A stretch of DNA of 64,000 bases from Streptomyces violascens (GTDB lineage Bacteria > Actinomycetota > Actinomycetes > Streptomycetales > Streptomycetaceae): NCBI RefSeq assembly GCF_014649955.1, contig NZ_BMUA01000001.1, positions 372,001 through 436,000 of the forward strand, read 5' to 3'. The notes beneath the pieces were generated by a model that saw nothing but the letters and a program-made list of their open reading frames with translations, was not told the origin of the DNA and made no database searches. Position 1 is the stretch's first letter; every line of letters begins with the position of its first letter. This document shows positions 7,268-15,678 of the stretch, in pieces. The position numbers and the translations under genes are program-made.

Positions 7268-7978
7268 TCAGGTACCGGGAGTCGAGCCGCCGGAAATCCC
7301 CACCTCGCGGACGAGTTCGAGGCCCAGGATGCGGTCGAGGTAGGCCATGGTTTCGAACTTGGCCCCTTGCGGCACATCGTCGGCCGTCGCCAGATCGTGC
7401 AGGAGGCGCAGGACGGCCGCGGTGTCGAGCCGGTTGTCCAGGGCGGTACGGGCGGTGCTCTTGAGGTCGGCGGGGATCGGCTTCGAGGGCTGCTCGGCCC
7501 AGTCCGCCACGGCACGCCGCCAGCGGGCCATGGCGCGTCCGGCCTCGCCGACCTGCTCGGCGGTGACCGAGACCGGCTCCTCGTAGGGGTGGCTGAGCAG
7601 CAGCAGGCGTACGGCGAGGAGGTCGAGGCCCTCGAACGGGGGCAGCTGAGCCTCGCCGATCTGCAGGCAGGCGCTGCCCGCGCCTTCGTACGTCCCGGTG
7701 GTGAGCTGGACGCCGGGAAGGCCGCCGAGTGCCTCGGCGATCTCCTGCGGATCGCCTTCGGCGTCGGGCGGCCGGATGCCGGCGGCAGCGGCGGCCGCCT
7801 TGTCGTGCGGACCGGCCCATCCGATGAGCACCGCCCGGCCGCGCATTTCGACGACGCGCGCCAGCACGTCCGCGATCAGCAGCACCCGCAGCCCGGTTCC
7901 GGCAGCACCGTCGGCAGGGGCGTGGGCGCAGATGCGCAGCGGGCCCGGTCCGGCGAGTTCTTCGACGATTCGCAGCAC
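7268..7978 (-). CDS. Degenerate cysteinyl-tRNA synthetase/MshC-like protein
   Basis: I annotate 236 residues from GTG 7978 (a GTG at 8035 would add 19). The C-terminal half resembles the helical end of CysS/MshC: AVRLLLLSHPYEEP, then MARWRRAVADW and TALDNRLDTAAVLRLLHDLA. The N-terminal half keeps a Rossmann-like start (PLRICAHAPAD, then GLRVLLIADVLARVVEMRG) recalling the first strands of class I ligases. I find neither a HIGH-type motif nor KMSKS, and the length is about half a true synthetase, so aminoacylation is unlikely. It may be a regulator or a repurposed nucleotide-binding protein. It converges with the RraA gene with 7 bp between. Confidence 0.6.
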   Translation of the reverse strand: MLRIVEELAGPGPLRICAHAPADGAAGTGLRVLLIADVLARVVEMRGRAVLIGWAGPHDKAAAAAAGIRPPDAEGDPQEIAEALGGLPGVQLTTGTYEGAGSACLQIGEAQLPPFEGLDLLAVRLLLLSHPYEEPVSVTAEQVGEAGRAMARWRRAVADWAEQPSKPIPADLKSTARTALDNRLDTAAVLRLLHDLATADDVPQGAKFETMAYLDRILGLELVREVGISGGSTPGT

Positions 7979-8129
7979 GTCGCCGAGCCTAGGGGTTGGG
8001 CCCCGGCCTGGACAGCGGTCCACGCCCGAGCGCACGCGGAACGCCGCCCCAGGGCACCGGAGAGCACGGCCTCAGGACATCGGAGAGCACGGGCCTTGGA
8101 CACCGGAGGGCACGCCGGAGAACACCCGC

Positions 8130-8747
8130 TCACGCAAGCAGCGGCCTCAGCGCGCCGCCCCGCAGCCGCGTCACGAGCGGGGCCCCGAACCGGCGCGCGG
8201 ACCAGGTCACCGCGAACGAGACCACCCCTCCGACCACCAGCGCGACCAGCACGTCGTGCGGATAGTGCGCGCCCACGTACACCCGCGAGGCACCCATCAG
8301 GAGCGCGAACACCGAGGCCACGATCCCAAGGCGCCGGTTCACCAGGAACAGGGCGACCGCAGCGGCCGCGGCGACCGTCGTGTGGTTGCTCGGGAACGCG
8401 TAGTCGTCCAGGGGCGGGCACTTCTCGATCAGGAAGTCGTGCGGCAGCGCGCGGCAGGGCCGGGGCTCGGTGAACACCGACTTGATCCCGTCATTCACCA
8501 CGTACGCAAGCACCATCGCGACCGGCGCGGCCAGCGCCGCCGCCATCACCGAGGCGTCCTTGCGCCGGGCGATCCACCAGCCGGCCAGCATGAGCACCGC
8601 GAACAGGGCGATGCCGTAACTGGTGAAGGCGGACACCGGCCCGTTGAGCCAGTGCGTATGCCGGGCGAAGTCGGTGATGTCGCCGTACAGGCCGCCATCG
8701 ATGGACGCGCCGTCCAGGGCCTGTGGCGTGGGGGTGGAACTGGTCAT
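8130..8747 (-). CDS. PAP2-family membrane phosphatase
   Basis: The protein has 205 residues with about five to six membrane segments. The three PAP2 phosphatase motifs are present and intact: K-x(6)-RP as KSVFTEPRPC (near 90), PSNHTT (near 120) and SRVYVGAHYPHDV (near 160), supplying the catalytic histidines and phosphate-binding Arg/Lys. Likely activity is dephosphorylation of a lipid phosphate such as undecaprenyl pyrophosphate at the outer face of the membrane. An AT-rich palindrome at 8853-8874 about 105 bp upstream could be its operator. Confidence 0.88.
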   Translation of the reverse strand: MTSSTPTPQALDGASIDGGLYGDITDFARHTHWLNGPVSAFTSYGIALFAVLMLAGWWIARRKDASVMAAALAAPVAMVLAYVVNDGIKSVFTEPRPCRALPHDFLIEKCPPLDDYAFPSNHTTVAAAAAVALFLVNRRLGIVASVFALLMGASRVYVGAHYPHDVLVALVVGGVVSFAVTWSARRFGAPLVTRLRGGALRPLLA

Positions 8748-8852
8748 GGGATGCGGCTCTCCGGTGGTTCGACGGGCGGTGCCCGCCCCGCGGCGAAACG
8801 GGACGGCTCGTGGAGCAGAAGTCCGGGCAACTGTCTGGTGAGCGGAAAATGA

Positions 8853-8874
8853 ACGTCTACAAGCTCGTAGACGT
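8853..8874. promoter_or_regulatory. Palindrome, possible BlaI-type operator
   Basis: ACGTCTAC-AAGCTC-GTAGACGT is a perfect 8+8 inverted repeat in an unusually AT-rich spot between the crcB operon and the PAP2 gene. The TACA/GTAG core recalls BlaI/MecI-family operators, but no BlaI gene is visible in the window. It most likely controls the PAP2 gene on the minus strand. Confidence 0.4.
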
Positions 8875-8936
8875 AAAAGGATAGAGGTAGGTTGCGCGGA
8901 TGTGCCGTCCGCCTCAGCCGAACGTGAAGCCGGGCC

Positions 8937-9311
8937 TCATGCCCACCATGCCTCGGCGATCGCCACGCCCATGAAGACCGCGCCGAGCCCGGCCACCACG
9001 CTGACCACGACGTTCGCCGCGGCGTAGAACCTCGCCCCGTCCTCGGCGAGCCGCAGCGTCTCGTACGAGAACGTCGAGTACGTGGTCAGCGCCCCGCAGA
9101 GCCCGGTGCCCACGAACAACTGCACCTGTGAGGAGGCGGCGCCCGCCGTGACCGCGCCGGTGAGTACGCCGAGGATCAGGCAGCCGACGACGTTGACGGT
9201 GAAGGTGCCCCAGGGGAAGACGCTGTCGTGCTTCCGCTGCACGGTCAGGTCGGTGAGGTACCGCAGGGGCGCGCCGACGGCCGCCCCCGCCACCACGAGC
9301 AGCCAGTTCAC
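8937..9311 (-). CDS. crcB: Fluoride channel subunit CrcB (Fluc), second copy of operon
   Basis: The protein has 124 residues. GTG 9311 overlaps the 3' end of the DUF190 gene by 4 nt (GTGA). CrcB signatures are present: [26 protein letters not shown] (conserved Asn lining the pore), then [15 protein letters not shown] with the Thr/Phe pore residues. There are four predicted membrane helices. Two CrcB genes flank DUF190, so the pair could form a heterodimeric dual-topology fluoride exporter, as known for actinobacterial Fluc pairs. The role is fluoride efflux across the cell membrane. Confidence 0.92.
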   Translation of the reverse strand: MNWLLVVAGAAVGAPLRYLTDLTVQRKHDSVFPWGTFTVNVVGCLILGVLTGAVTAGAASSQVQLFVGTGLCGALTTYSTFSYETLRLAEDGARFYAAANVVVSVVAGLGAVFMGVAIAEAWWA

Positions 9312-9655
9312 TCGGCGCGCTCCCGTCCGCCGTACCGGATGACCTCGCAGTCGTCGAGCATCACCAGGCCGTCGGCCACCAGCTCGTCGAGCTGCGGCAG
9401 GAAGTCCCGTACGCGCTTCTCGTCGTCCACGACGACGATCGCGACGGGCAGGTCCTCGCTCAGCGAGAGCAGCCGCTGGGTGTGGATGAGCGAGGAGGCG
9501 CCGAAGCCCTCGATGCCGCGGAACACGCTGGCACCAGCGAGGCCGGCCGCATGCGCCCGGTGGACGATCTCGGCGTACACGGGCTTGTGGTGCCACAGGT
9601 CGCTCTCACCGATGAAGATCGTGAGGCGCAGGGCCCGTCCGGTCGGTCTCGTCAT
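9308..9655 (-). CDS. DUF190 family protein
   Basis: The protein has 115 residues from ATG 9655, overlapping the upstream crcB stop by 4 nt. It matches the DUF190 pattern: [22 protein letters not shown], then [15 protein letters not shown], then [25 protein letters not shown], a compact alpha/beta domain reminiscent of PII-like ferredoxin folds. DUF190 genes are frequently sandwiched between crcB genes. A ligand-sensing regulatory role in fluoride export is reasonable but unproven. Confidence 0.88.
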   Translation of the reverse strand: MTRPTGRALRLTIFIGESDLWHHKPVYAEIVHRAHAAGLAGASVFRGIEGFGASSLIHTQRLLSLSEDLPVAIVVVDDEKRVRDFLPQLDELVADGLVMLDDCEVIRYGGRERAE

Positions 9656-10134
9656 CGGTGCCTCCACACCAGTGCGCGGCGGGTCAGCCACACCGCGCTC
9701 CATACCGCCGTGAGGGCCACGAGCGGCGTCAGCGCCAGATAGGCGAGGCCGGTGCGCGGCTGCCCGGCGGCCACGAACTTCTGGATGTCGACGGCGTACG
9801 TCGAGAAGGTGGTGAAGCCGCCGAGGACTCCGGTCCCGAAGAACGGGCGGACGAGCCGGTGCGCGGCCCACACATCGGTGATCACCACCATGAACACGCC
9901 GATCACCGCGCACCCCACGCCGTTGACCAGCAGCGTCGTCCAGGGAAAGGAGCCGGGCCGCGTGGTCCACAGGAGCGAGGCACCGTAGCGGGCGCAGGCA
10001 CCGATCGCTCCGCCGAGTGCCACCACCGCGACGACCGGGCCGAGCCCGCGCGCCACGACCGGGCGCTGCGCAGGGACCGCCAGGTCGACATCCGGATCGG
10101 TCGCCGCCCTCGACGGCTGGGCTCCCTTGGACAT
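9652..10134 (-). CDS. crcB: Fluoride channel subunit CrcB (Fluc), first copy of operon
   Basis: The protein has 160 residues. A roughly 30-residue polar, Pro-rich N-terminal tail precedes four membrane helices. Motifs are [31 protein letters not shown] (pore Asn) and [16 protein letters not shown]. It is longer than its partner because of the cytosolic tail. Being first in a crcB-DUF190-crcB operon with 4-nt overlaps, it is translationally coupled to both following genes. I searched the leader for a fluoride riboswitch core and did not find one. Confidence 0.92.
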   Translation of the reverse strand: MSKGAQPSRAATDPDVDLAVPAQRPVVARGLGPVVAVVALGGAIGACARYGASLLWTTRPGSFPWTTLLVNGVGCAVIGVFMVVITDVWAAHRLVRPFFGTGVLGGFTTFSTYAVDIQKFVAAGQPRTGLAYLALTPLVALTAVWSAVWLTRRALVWRHR

Positions 10135-10185
10135 ACGTCTCCTACCTGCAGGACGCCCTCACCCGGGCGCACGCGCTCGCAAGTA

Positions 10186-10310
10186 GGGACCGTTGGCGGC
10201 GCGGATGCCGCGGTTCGGGTACGGCGGGCCCCACCGCCGCGCGGCGGACACCGGGGATCACCGCTGCCCCAAGGCTAGCGCCGGGCCTCACCCGCTCGCC
10301 AACCGGTCCC
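10186..10310. promoter_or_regulatory. Long-range inverted repeat upstream of crcB operon
   Basis: GGGACCGTTGGCG (10186-10198) and CGCCAACCGGTCCC (10297-10310) are complementary over 13 bp with one bulged base, separated by 98 nt. The repeat occupies almost the whole space between the crcB operon and the universal-stress gene. It could close a structured leader or simply be chance in GC-rich DNA. Confidence 0.35.
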
Positions 10311-10325
10311 GTACGAGGTGCGCGG

Positions 10326-10802
10326 TCACGGGGGCGGCGGCAGCGAGCCGAGGCCCGGTGCCGTGTCCGGCCAGACCAGCAGGACCGGGCACGGCGCGTG
10401 ATCAACCACGAACCGGGCGGCCGGGCCGAGACTGCGCGGGCCAAGGTGCGTGCGGTCGCCATCGCGCGCGCAGATCAGGAGCTCGGCGCCTTCCGCGGCG
10501 CGTATGACCTGCTGTTCGGCGCGGCCGTGCAGTGCGAGGCGGCGGGCCGGGCGGCCCAGGCGCCGCTCGGCCTCGTCGAACAGGTCGTCGGCGGCGGCCC
10601 GGGAGAGGTCTTCGAGGCGGGTGCCGGGATCGCGCTCGGGACGGCCGCGGCCGAGGAGCCCGGCGAAGGCGCCGTGCGCGGCCTCGGACACCGCGTCGTC
10701 GGTGACGTGCAGGAGTACGAGGTCCGCGTCCCCGGCCCGCTCGCGCGCGGCGTCCACGCAGGCGGGCCAGCTGCCCTCGGTGATCCAGATGATGACGCTC
10801 AT
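10326..10802 (-). CDS. Universal stress protein (UspA family)
   Basis: The protein has 158 residues. It opens with the Usp strand MSVIIWITEGSWPACVDAA, has DLVLLHVTDD (strand 2), ALHGRAEQQVIRAAEGAELLICARD and the closing LGPAARFVVDHAPCPVLLV. The ATP-binding G-x2-G-x9-G(S/T) loop is only loosely kept (RDGDRTHLGPRSLG), so nucleotide binding is uncertain. It lies 10 bp after the ArsB-like transporter stop, so the two are almost certainly co-transcribed. Confidence 0.82.
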   Translation of the reverse strand: MSVIIWITEGSWPACVDAARERAGDADLVLLHVTDDAVSEAAHGAFAGLLGRGRPERDPGTRLEDLSRAAADDLFDEAERRLGRPARRLALHGRAEQQVIRAAEGAELLICARDGDRTHLGPRSLGPAARFVVDHAPCPVLLVWPDTAPGLGSLPPPP

Positions 10803-10811
10803 GGAATGCGG

Positions 10812-12068
10812 TCAGCCTCCGATCGTGTGCAGCGCCGCCCACAGCGCGGCGGTGGACGCGAGAAGTGTGGCGGGAACGGTGAGCAGCCCGAGGCGGGTGA
10901 AGTGGCCGAGGTCCGGCGCGTCGTCGTGTTCGTGCAGGATGCGCCGCCACAGCAAGGTGGCGAGCGACCCGACATAGGTGAGGTTGGGGCCGAGGTTGAC
11001 GCCGATGAGAACGGCCAGGACCGGGCCGGGCCCGCCCGCTGCCGCCACGGGGAGCAGGGCGAGCACGGCGGGCAGGTTGTTGATGAGGTTGGAGAGCACC
11101 GCCGCGACGGCGACGACCGCGAGCAGGGCAGGCAGCGAGTCGCCAGCGGGCAGCAGGTGGCCAATGACGGAGCCGAGCCCGTTGTCGACGACGGCCTTGA
11201 CGACGATGCCGAGGCCGAGCACGAACAGGCAGAACGGGATGCCCGCCGAGCCCACCAGTCTGCGCGGCGTGGTGCGCCGCTGGGACAGGGCGCGTGCGGC
11301 GAGGACGAGCGCCCCGGCGAGCGCCGCCCAGGCCGGGCTGAGGCCGGCGAACGAGGTCACGACGAAGCCGCCGAGCGTCAGGGCGAGGACCACCAGCGTG
11401 AACACGGGCACCTCCGTGCTTCCGGTCACCCGTGTCCCGCGCGCCGTGGCCGCGAGGTCGGTGCGGAAGAAGGCACGGAAGATCGCGTACTCGACGGCGA
11501 CGGCGGCCAGCCAGGGCAGCGCCATCAGCGCCGCGAAGCGGGTGAAGGAGAGGCCGCTGGCGGCAAGGGCCAGCAGGTTGGTGAGGTTGGAGACGGGCAG
11601 CAGCAGGGAGGCCGAGTTCGCCAGGTGCGCGGTGGCGTACACGTGCGGGCGGGCCCGGACTCCGACGCGGGCCGCCGTCGCGAACACCACGGGGGTGAGC
11701 AGCACGACGGTCGCGTCCAGGCTGAGCACCGCGGTGATGACGGCGGCGACGGCGAAGACTCCGCCGAGCAGCCGCTGGGGGCCGGCCCCGCACACGCGGG
11801 CGACGGCGTCTCCGGCGGCCGCGAACAGGCCCTCGTCGTCGCAGAGTTGGGCCAGGACGAGGACGGCCGCGAGGAAGCCGACCACCGGGAGCAGGTCGCG
11901 GGTCTGCTGCCACGCCTCGGCCGGCGAGACCGCGCCGAGCGCGACGACCAGTCCCGCCGCGGGCAGCGCCGCCACCGCTTCCGGCCAGTTGCGGGGGCGT
12001 ACGACGGCGAAGGCGAGCACGCCGAGCAGGAGGACGGCCGAGACGATCTCGGCGGTGACGGTACTCAG
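10812..12068 (-). CDS. ArsB/SLC13-type anion permease
   Basis: I annotate 418 residues from CTG 12068. That start lies 6 nt after GGAGG and restores a full first membrane helix (STVTAEIVSAVLLLGVLAF), whereas the first GTG (12020) would cut it. About 11 hydrophobic segments follow, with ArsB/CitMHS family landmarks: LPVVGFLAAVLVLAQLCD, SLDATVVLLTPVV, ANSASLLLPVSNLTNLL, and the second repeat NNLPAVLALLP and GVNLGPNLTYVGSLA. The paired NLTN and GPN-T-x-x-GSLA hairpins are the anion-binding loops. Substrate could be arsenite, citrate or another anion. No ars regulator is adjacent, so arsenic resistance is not implied. Confidence 0.82.
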   Translation of the reverse strand: MSTVTAEIVSAVLLLGVLAFAVVRPRNWPEAVAALPAAGLVVALGAVSPAEAWQQTRDLLPVVGFLAAVLVLAQLCDDEGLFAAAGDAVARVCGAGPQRLLGGVFAVAAVITAVLSLDATVVLLTPVVFATAARVGVRARPHVYATAHLANSASLLLPVSNLTNLLALAASGLSFTRFAALMALPWLAAVAVEYAIFRAFFRTDLAATARGTRVTGSTEVPVFTLVVLALTLGGFVVTSFAGLSPAWAALAGALVLAARALSQRRTTPRRLVGSAGIPFCLFVLGLGIVVKAVVDNGLGSVIGHLLPAGDSLPALLAVVAVAAVLSNLINNLPAVLALLPVAAAGGPGPVLAVLIGVNLGPNLTYVGSLATLLWRRILHEHDDAPDLGHFTRLGLLTVPATLLASTAALWAALHTIGG

Positions 12069-12200
12069 GGTCGGCCTCCGGGCAGCGGGCGATCACGGCC
12101 GCGGGCCCCGTGCCACACCACCGTGGGTGACCCTATGTGCTGATCACCACTCCGCATTCTCCGGCAGGGGCGGCACGCCTGCGCCGCGTGGCCACCCGTG

Positions 12201-12755
12201 TCAGGGGGTCAGCGGCGCGGCCTCCGCCGGCGCCACCGGTTCGTCCGCCATCCGGGCCGGGGAGCGCAAGGAACGCAGGCAGCACCAGGACGCCAGCGTC
12301 CCGGCCAGCACGGTGCCCGCCGCCGCGAACGTCCACACTCCCCTGACGTCGGCGAGACCCAGGCCGAGGGCGCCCATCACGTACAGGCCGACGCCGCTCG
12401 CGAGCGAGTTGAACAGGCCCCCCGCGGACAGCATGGTGGCCCGGCCCTTTGCCGGCACCCGTTCGTTGAGGGCGGCTTTGAGGCCGGGCATGCAGAGCCC
12501 GCCCGCCATCACGAAACCGATGTAGAGGGGGATGCCGAGCAGGCCCGAGCCGGTGACAGCCGCGCCCGCGAGGAAGACTCCGGCCGCCACGGCACTCATC
12601 AGCACGATGCGCCAGCGCAGTTCGGGGCGGCCGCGCACGGTGCGCGCGACGACTTCGAGCACCGGGATCTGCAGCAGTTCGCCCGCGCAGCGAGCGGCGG
12701 CCATCGCGACCAGCGAGCCGCCGGTGAGCGCGTCGAAGTGGACGGTCCATTGATG
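12201..12755 (-). pseudogene. MFS transporter, C-terminal fragment (N-terminus lost)
   Basis: From about 12755 down to TGA 12201 the minus strand encodes about 180 residues with clear membrane character: MAAARCAGELLQIPVLEVVA, VLMSAVAAGVFLAGAAV, LGIPLYIGFVMAGGLCMPGLKAALNERVP, RATMLSAGGLFNSLASGVGLY and WTFAAAGTVLAGTLASWCCL. That is the last four to five helices of a major-facilitator exporter. The frame stays open upstream to 13169, but there the composition becomes Arg/Pro-rich antisense noise and no start or N-terminal half exists. I call it a truncated remnant ending at a rearrangement junction. Confidence 0.7.
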
Positions 12756-12756
12756 C

Positions 12757-13042
12757 GCCCGCCGATTCGGCGGCTTCGTCCGGTCCGGCCGCGTCGGCCG
12801 GGGAGGAGGCGGCCGCGCAGGAACGCGCGTTCTGGGAGGCCCGTCGGCGGTCGGCGGAGCTCGACGACGACGAGGACGGCCGTCGTGAGCGCCGCGAACT
12901 GGGCAGGCAGGCACGCCGCATGCACCTTCAGGTCCGCGTGCAGCGCTACCGGCGCGGCGCCGGCAGCGGCCCGGTGCCCCGCGATCTGAGCCTTCCGCCG
13001 CTGCCGGGCCGCGATCCCTACGACGACGGCGGCCGGGACGGC
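12757..13042 (+). pseudogene. Unidentified gene, C-terminal fragment
   Basis: On the plus strand from about 12757 to TGA 13042 one frame has strong coding character: acidic and charged, with ERAFWEARRRSAELDDDEDG, RRERRELGRQARRMHLQV and an ending LSLPPLPGRDPYDDGGRDG. It has no start codon of its own and abuts, head to head, the headless MFS fragment on the other strand. I do not recognise the family. It looks like the cytoplasmic tail of a larger protein whose 5' part was removed by the same rearrangement. Confidence 0.5.
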
Positions 13043-13193
13043 TGACGGCACGTCCCGGCCCGGGGGCATTTCGAACAACGCGGCCCCCACAAGCGCCAAG
13101 AAGCACACCGGGCGCCCGTTTGACCACCGGCGCGCAGTCGGGAGCCCGGCGGCAGCCCCCGCCCTGCACAAGCGCGGGGACGGGATGCGCCGG

Positions 13194-15116
13194 TCAGCAG
13201 CGCCCCGCTCCGCCCTTCGTACCCGCCGAGGCCACCCGGGGCCCGGCATCCGCAGTGAGCGTCTTGGGCACCGGCAGCAGCTGGCCCGTCTCCGCGCGCA
13301 GTGCGGTCGCGTTGCGCGCGGAGACGCGGCCGAGCGGGGCGGGGGTGAGGACGGACTGGCTCTGGACGTACGCGACGAAGCTCTCGAAGTCGCGGGTGTG
13401 GCGCACCGGCGAGGTGTGGTCGAGCAGCGCCGGATAGTCGTCCGCGCCGATCATCGTGTAGGCCGTCGTGGCGAGCCGGTACGTGGCGTGCAGATCGAGC
13501 GGGGTGCCGTCGATGAGGACATCGGCCGGGGCGACGCGGTTGCCCGCAGAGCCGGCGGCGTCGAACGTGTACCGCACGTTGTGCGACACGGCGAAGGGCG
13601 CGTACGTGAGGACGGTCCCCTTGAGCTTCCACTGCTGTTCCAGCGTGTCGTGGATGACCTGACCGGTGACCGTGGCCGTCAGGATGGGGTTGCCGTAGCC
13701 CACCGCGTTGAACGCCTTGCGGTAGGAGACCGCCCCCTGGGTGGTCGCGTCGAGGGTGAGGTCGGTGTTGATGACGCTCGGCCCCAGACGCGGGGCGAGT
13801 GCGATCAGGGCGAGATCTGCGGGGACGTTGGGGTAGATGTTGCCCGTGTCGAAGGGGTCCAGGCTCTGCGCCCCGGCCCACAGCGCCCAGTCGGCCGCGA
13901 GGTTGCCCATCGTGCTCTCGCCCAGGCTGTTCAGGGTGCGCGTGAACGTGGCCGTCTGGCGGCCGACCCGGGTGGCGCCCCGGTTGGCGGCATAGCCGGT
14001 CCAGTAGTCGGCGGTCTCCTTGAGGGACGGATCGGGCGTCACATCGTGGGTGTTGGGGTGGTTGGTCGAGGTCGTCAGCTCCCGTACGACCTTGCCCGTC
14101 ACCGGGTCGAGGCGCAGGTTGATCTCGTTGATGAGCTGCGCGTGGCAGCCCGCCTCGACGAACGGGCGGGGCCGGCCGGAGGGGTCGGGCACCATCATGT
14201 TGAACGCGCAGTGCCAGTGGCCCGTGACGATGGCGTCGATGTCGGGCGACACGGCGCGCGCGAGATCGTAAGCGGGCCCCGTGGGCTGGCTCCCGCTGTT
14301 GAAATCGCTTCCGGCCACCGCCCCGTCGTGCATGCTGAGCACAATCGCGTTGACGCCCTGCGATTTGAGCAGCGCCGCATAGCGGTTCGCGGTCTGCAAC
14401 TCGTCCAGCATGCGCAGCGCCGTCTGGAATCCCGTGGACGAGGTTTCCGTGCCGGTGACCGTGAGGTGAATGAATCCGATCGGAAGGCGGCGCCCGCCGG
14501 CGCCGTGCACCCACTCCACATTCACCGGGGGAAGGACGGTCCTTCCCGAATTCCCCCACAGCATGTTGGCGCAGTAGTAACGGAACTTCGCGCCGGGAAA
14601 GGTCCGCCCGGTGGAGTCGGGGAAACTGTTCGTCCAGCCTTCGCCCGTGTACGGTCTGCCGTGCTCCATGTGGTCGATCATGAATCCGGGGGTGCGGTCG
14701 AACTCGTGGTTTCCGGCGGTCGCGAAGTCGAGCCCCAACCGGTTGAGCGCCTCGATGGTCGGCTCGTCGGCCAGCGACTCGGCCGGGAACTCCCAGCCCG
14801 AGAACAGGTCGCCCGGCGCGAAGAAAATCGAGTTGGTGCGTCCGGCCCGCAGGTTTGCCAGGTGCGTGGCCAGGTAGGCGACTCCGCCCACGGTGAACTG
14901 CTCGCCGCCCGCGCCGGTGATGACCGCGTCACCCGGCGGCGGGGCCTGCAGATAGCCGTGCAGGTCCGTGATGTTGAGCAGTTGCACGTCCACGTACTCG
15001 GTCGCGGTCGCGGCGTCGCGGGCGTGGCCAGTGGCCAGGGCCGGCGTGCCTGTCGCCGCCATCGTCACGAGTGATCCCGCCACAGTCATGAAGCTGCGTC
15101 GACCCACGCCCCACAT
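13194..15116 (-). CDS. Tat-exported bifunctional metallophosphatase/5'-nucleotidase
   Basis: The protein has 640 residues. A twin-arginine signal (GRRSFMTVAGSL, cleavage near ALA) is followed by a UshA-type N-terminal metallophosphoesterase domain: ITDLHGYL (first metal ligands), FFAPGDLFSGW, TAGNHEFDRTPG, MHDGAVAG and TGHWHCAF. The C-terminal 5'-nucleotidase domain contains NLAADWALWAGAQ, TVTGQVIHDTLEQQW and DYPALLDHTS. It should hydrolyse nucleotides or related phosphate esters outside the membrane, providing phosphate and nucleosides. A close paralogue lies at 18844-20757 on the same strand, with a similar promoter/leader. Confidence 0.9.
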   Translation of the reverse strand: MWGVGRRSFMTVAGSLVTMAATGTPALATGHARDAATATEYVDVQLLNITDLHGYLQAPPPGDAVITGAGGEQFTVGGVAYLATHLANLRAGRTNSIFFAPGDLFSGWEFPAESLADEPTIEALNRLGLDFATAGNHEFDRTPGFMIDHMEHGRPYTGEGWTNSFPDSTGRTFPGAKFRYYCANMLWGNSGRTVLPPVNVEWVHGAGGRRLPIGFIHLTVTGTETSSTGFQTALRMLDELQTANRYAALLKSQGVNAIVLSMHDGAVAGSDFNSGSQPTGPAYDLARAVSPDIDAIVTGHWHCAFNMMVPDPSGRPRPFVEAGCHAQLINEINLRLDPVTGKVVRELTTSTNHPNTHDVTPDPSLKETADYWTGYAANRGATRVGRQTATFTRTLNSLGESTMGNLAADWALWAGAQSLDPFDTGNIYPNVPADLALIALAPRLGPSVINTDLTLDATTQGAVSYRKAFNAVGYGNPILTATVTGQVIHDTLEQQWKLKGTVLTYAPFAVSHNVRYTFDAAGSAGNRVAPADVLIDGTPLDLHATYRLATTAYTMIGADDYPALLDHTSPVRHTRDFESFVAYVQSQSVLTPAPLGRVSARNATALRAETGQLLPVPKTLTADAGPRVASAGTKGGAGRC

Positions 15117-15678
15117 ATCGACTCCCTCATTCGAAAACTACGCAGCCACGCCGGGAACGACGTTCCGGCTCCCCACCTGGCGGCCCGAAGAACTACGCGA
15201 CACGAATCCATTGATTGCGGGCACAAGAAATACAACACAACAGGATGGCCGAACCCATGACACGCCGCCGGAGAACGAGCGCCGACTCCGGGCGGCCAAC
15301 AGGCACCACTCAAGCGCACGAACCACAAGGACAGAAAAAGACGCGCGAAACGCGGAGGATGCGTCACATGACGAGTGGCTGAACTGAAACGGGCGTCCTT
15401 CAACCCTGTTTGTGCGCAAGCGTCATGAATACGTGTCGGTGATCCGGGGAATGCGGCACGGGCGCGAAGTCCCCTCGCGGGACAGGGCTCGGGGGCGCCC
15501 AAGGCTAACCGGCTTTTACCTCTCCTCATAGCAGGCCGCCCCTTCCCCGTCCCTCGCCGCACGCCCCGCGCGGGGGCGGTGTGGGGGATGCACCCGGTGT
15601 CATTGTCCCCCGCTGCCACCCCTCCAAATCAGGCTCAGTACAAGGGAGTTGGAGGATCGGAGGAAGGCGTCGCAGAGG
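15117..15678. other. Long leader/intergenic region of nucleotidase gene
   Basis: This is 562 bp without a protein gene I can support. If the TAGCCT box at 15502-15507 is the -10 element, the nucleotidase mRNA has a leader of about 380 nt. The conserved element shared with the paralogue lies at 15460-15507; the remainder up to 15678 is the region past the 3' end of a methyltransferase gene transcribed away from it. Confidence 0.5.
15460..15507 (-). promoter_or_regulatory. Promoter/leader element A, shared with second nucleotidase
   Basis: On the minus strand: TAGCCT (-10-like), TTGGGCGC, CCCGAGCCCT, then GAGGGGACTT and GCGCCCG. The same words in the same order and similar spacing occur upstream of the paralogue (20825-20875). 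GGGCGC and GCGCCC can pair over about 40 nt, enclosing CCCT/GAGGGG. It may be a transcribed hairpin or an operator immediately after the -10 box. Confidence 0.5.

Noticed and set aside
10135..10325. Fluoride riboswitch upstream of the crcB operon
   Set aside because: The diagnostic GAUG-containing 5' stem and CUGAUG...CCUAC 3' block are not present; only a partial CCCTAC match and a long inverted repeat remain.
10812..12068. Arsenite efflux operon
   Set aside because: ArsR, ArsC and related genes are absent; the permease belongs to the broader anion transporter family.
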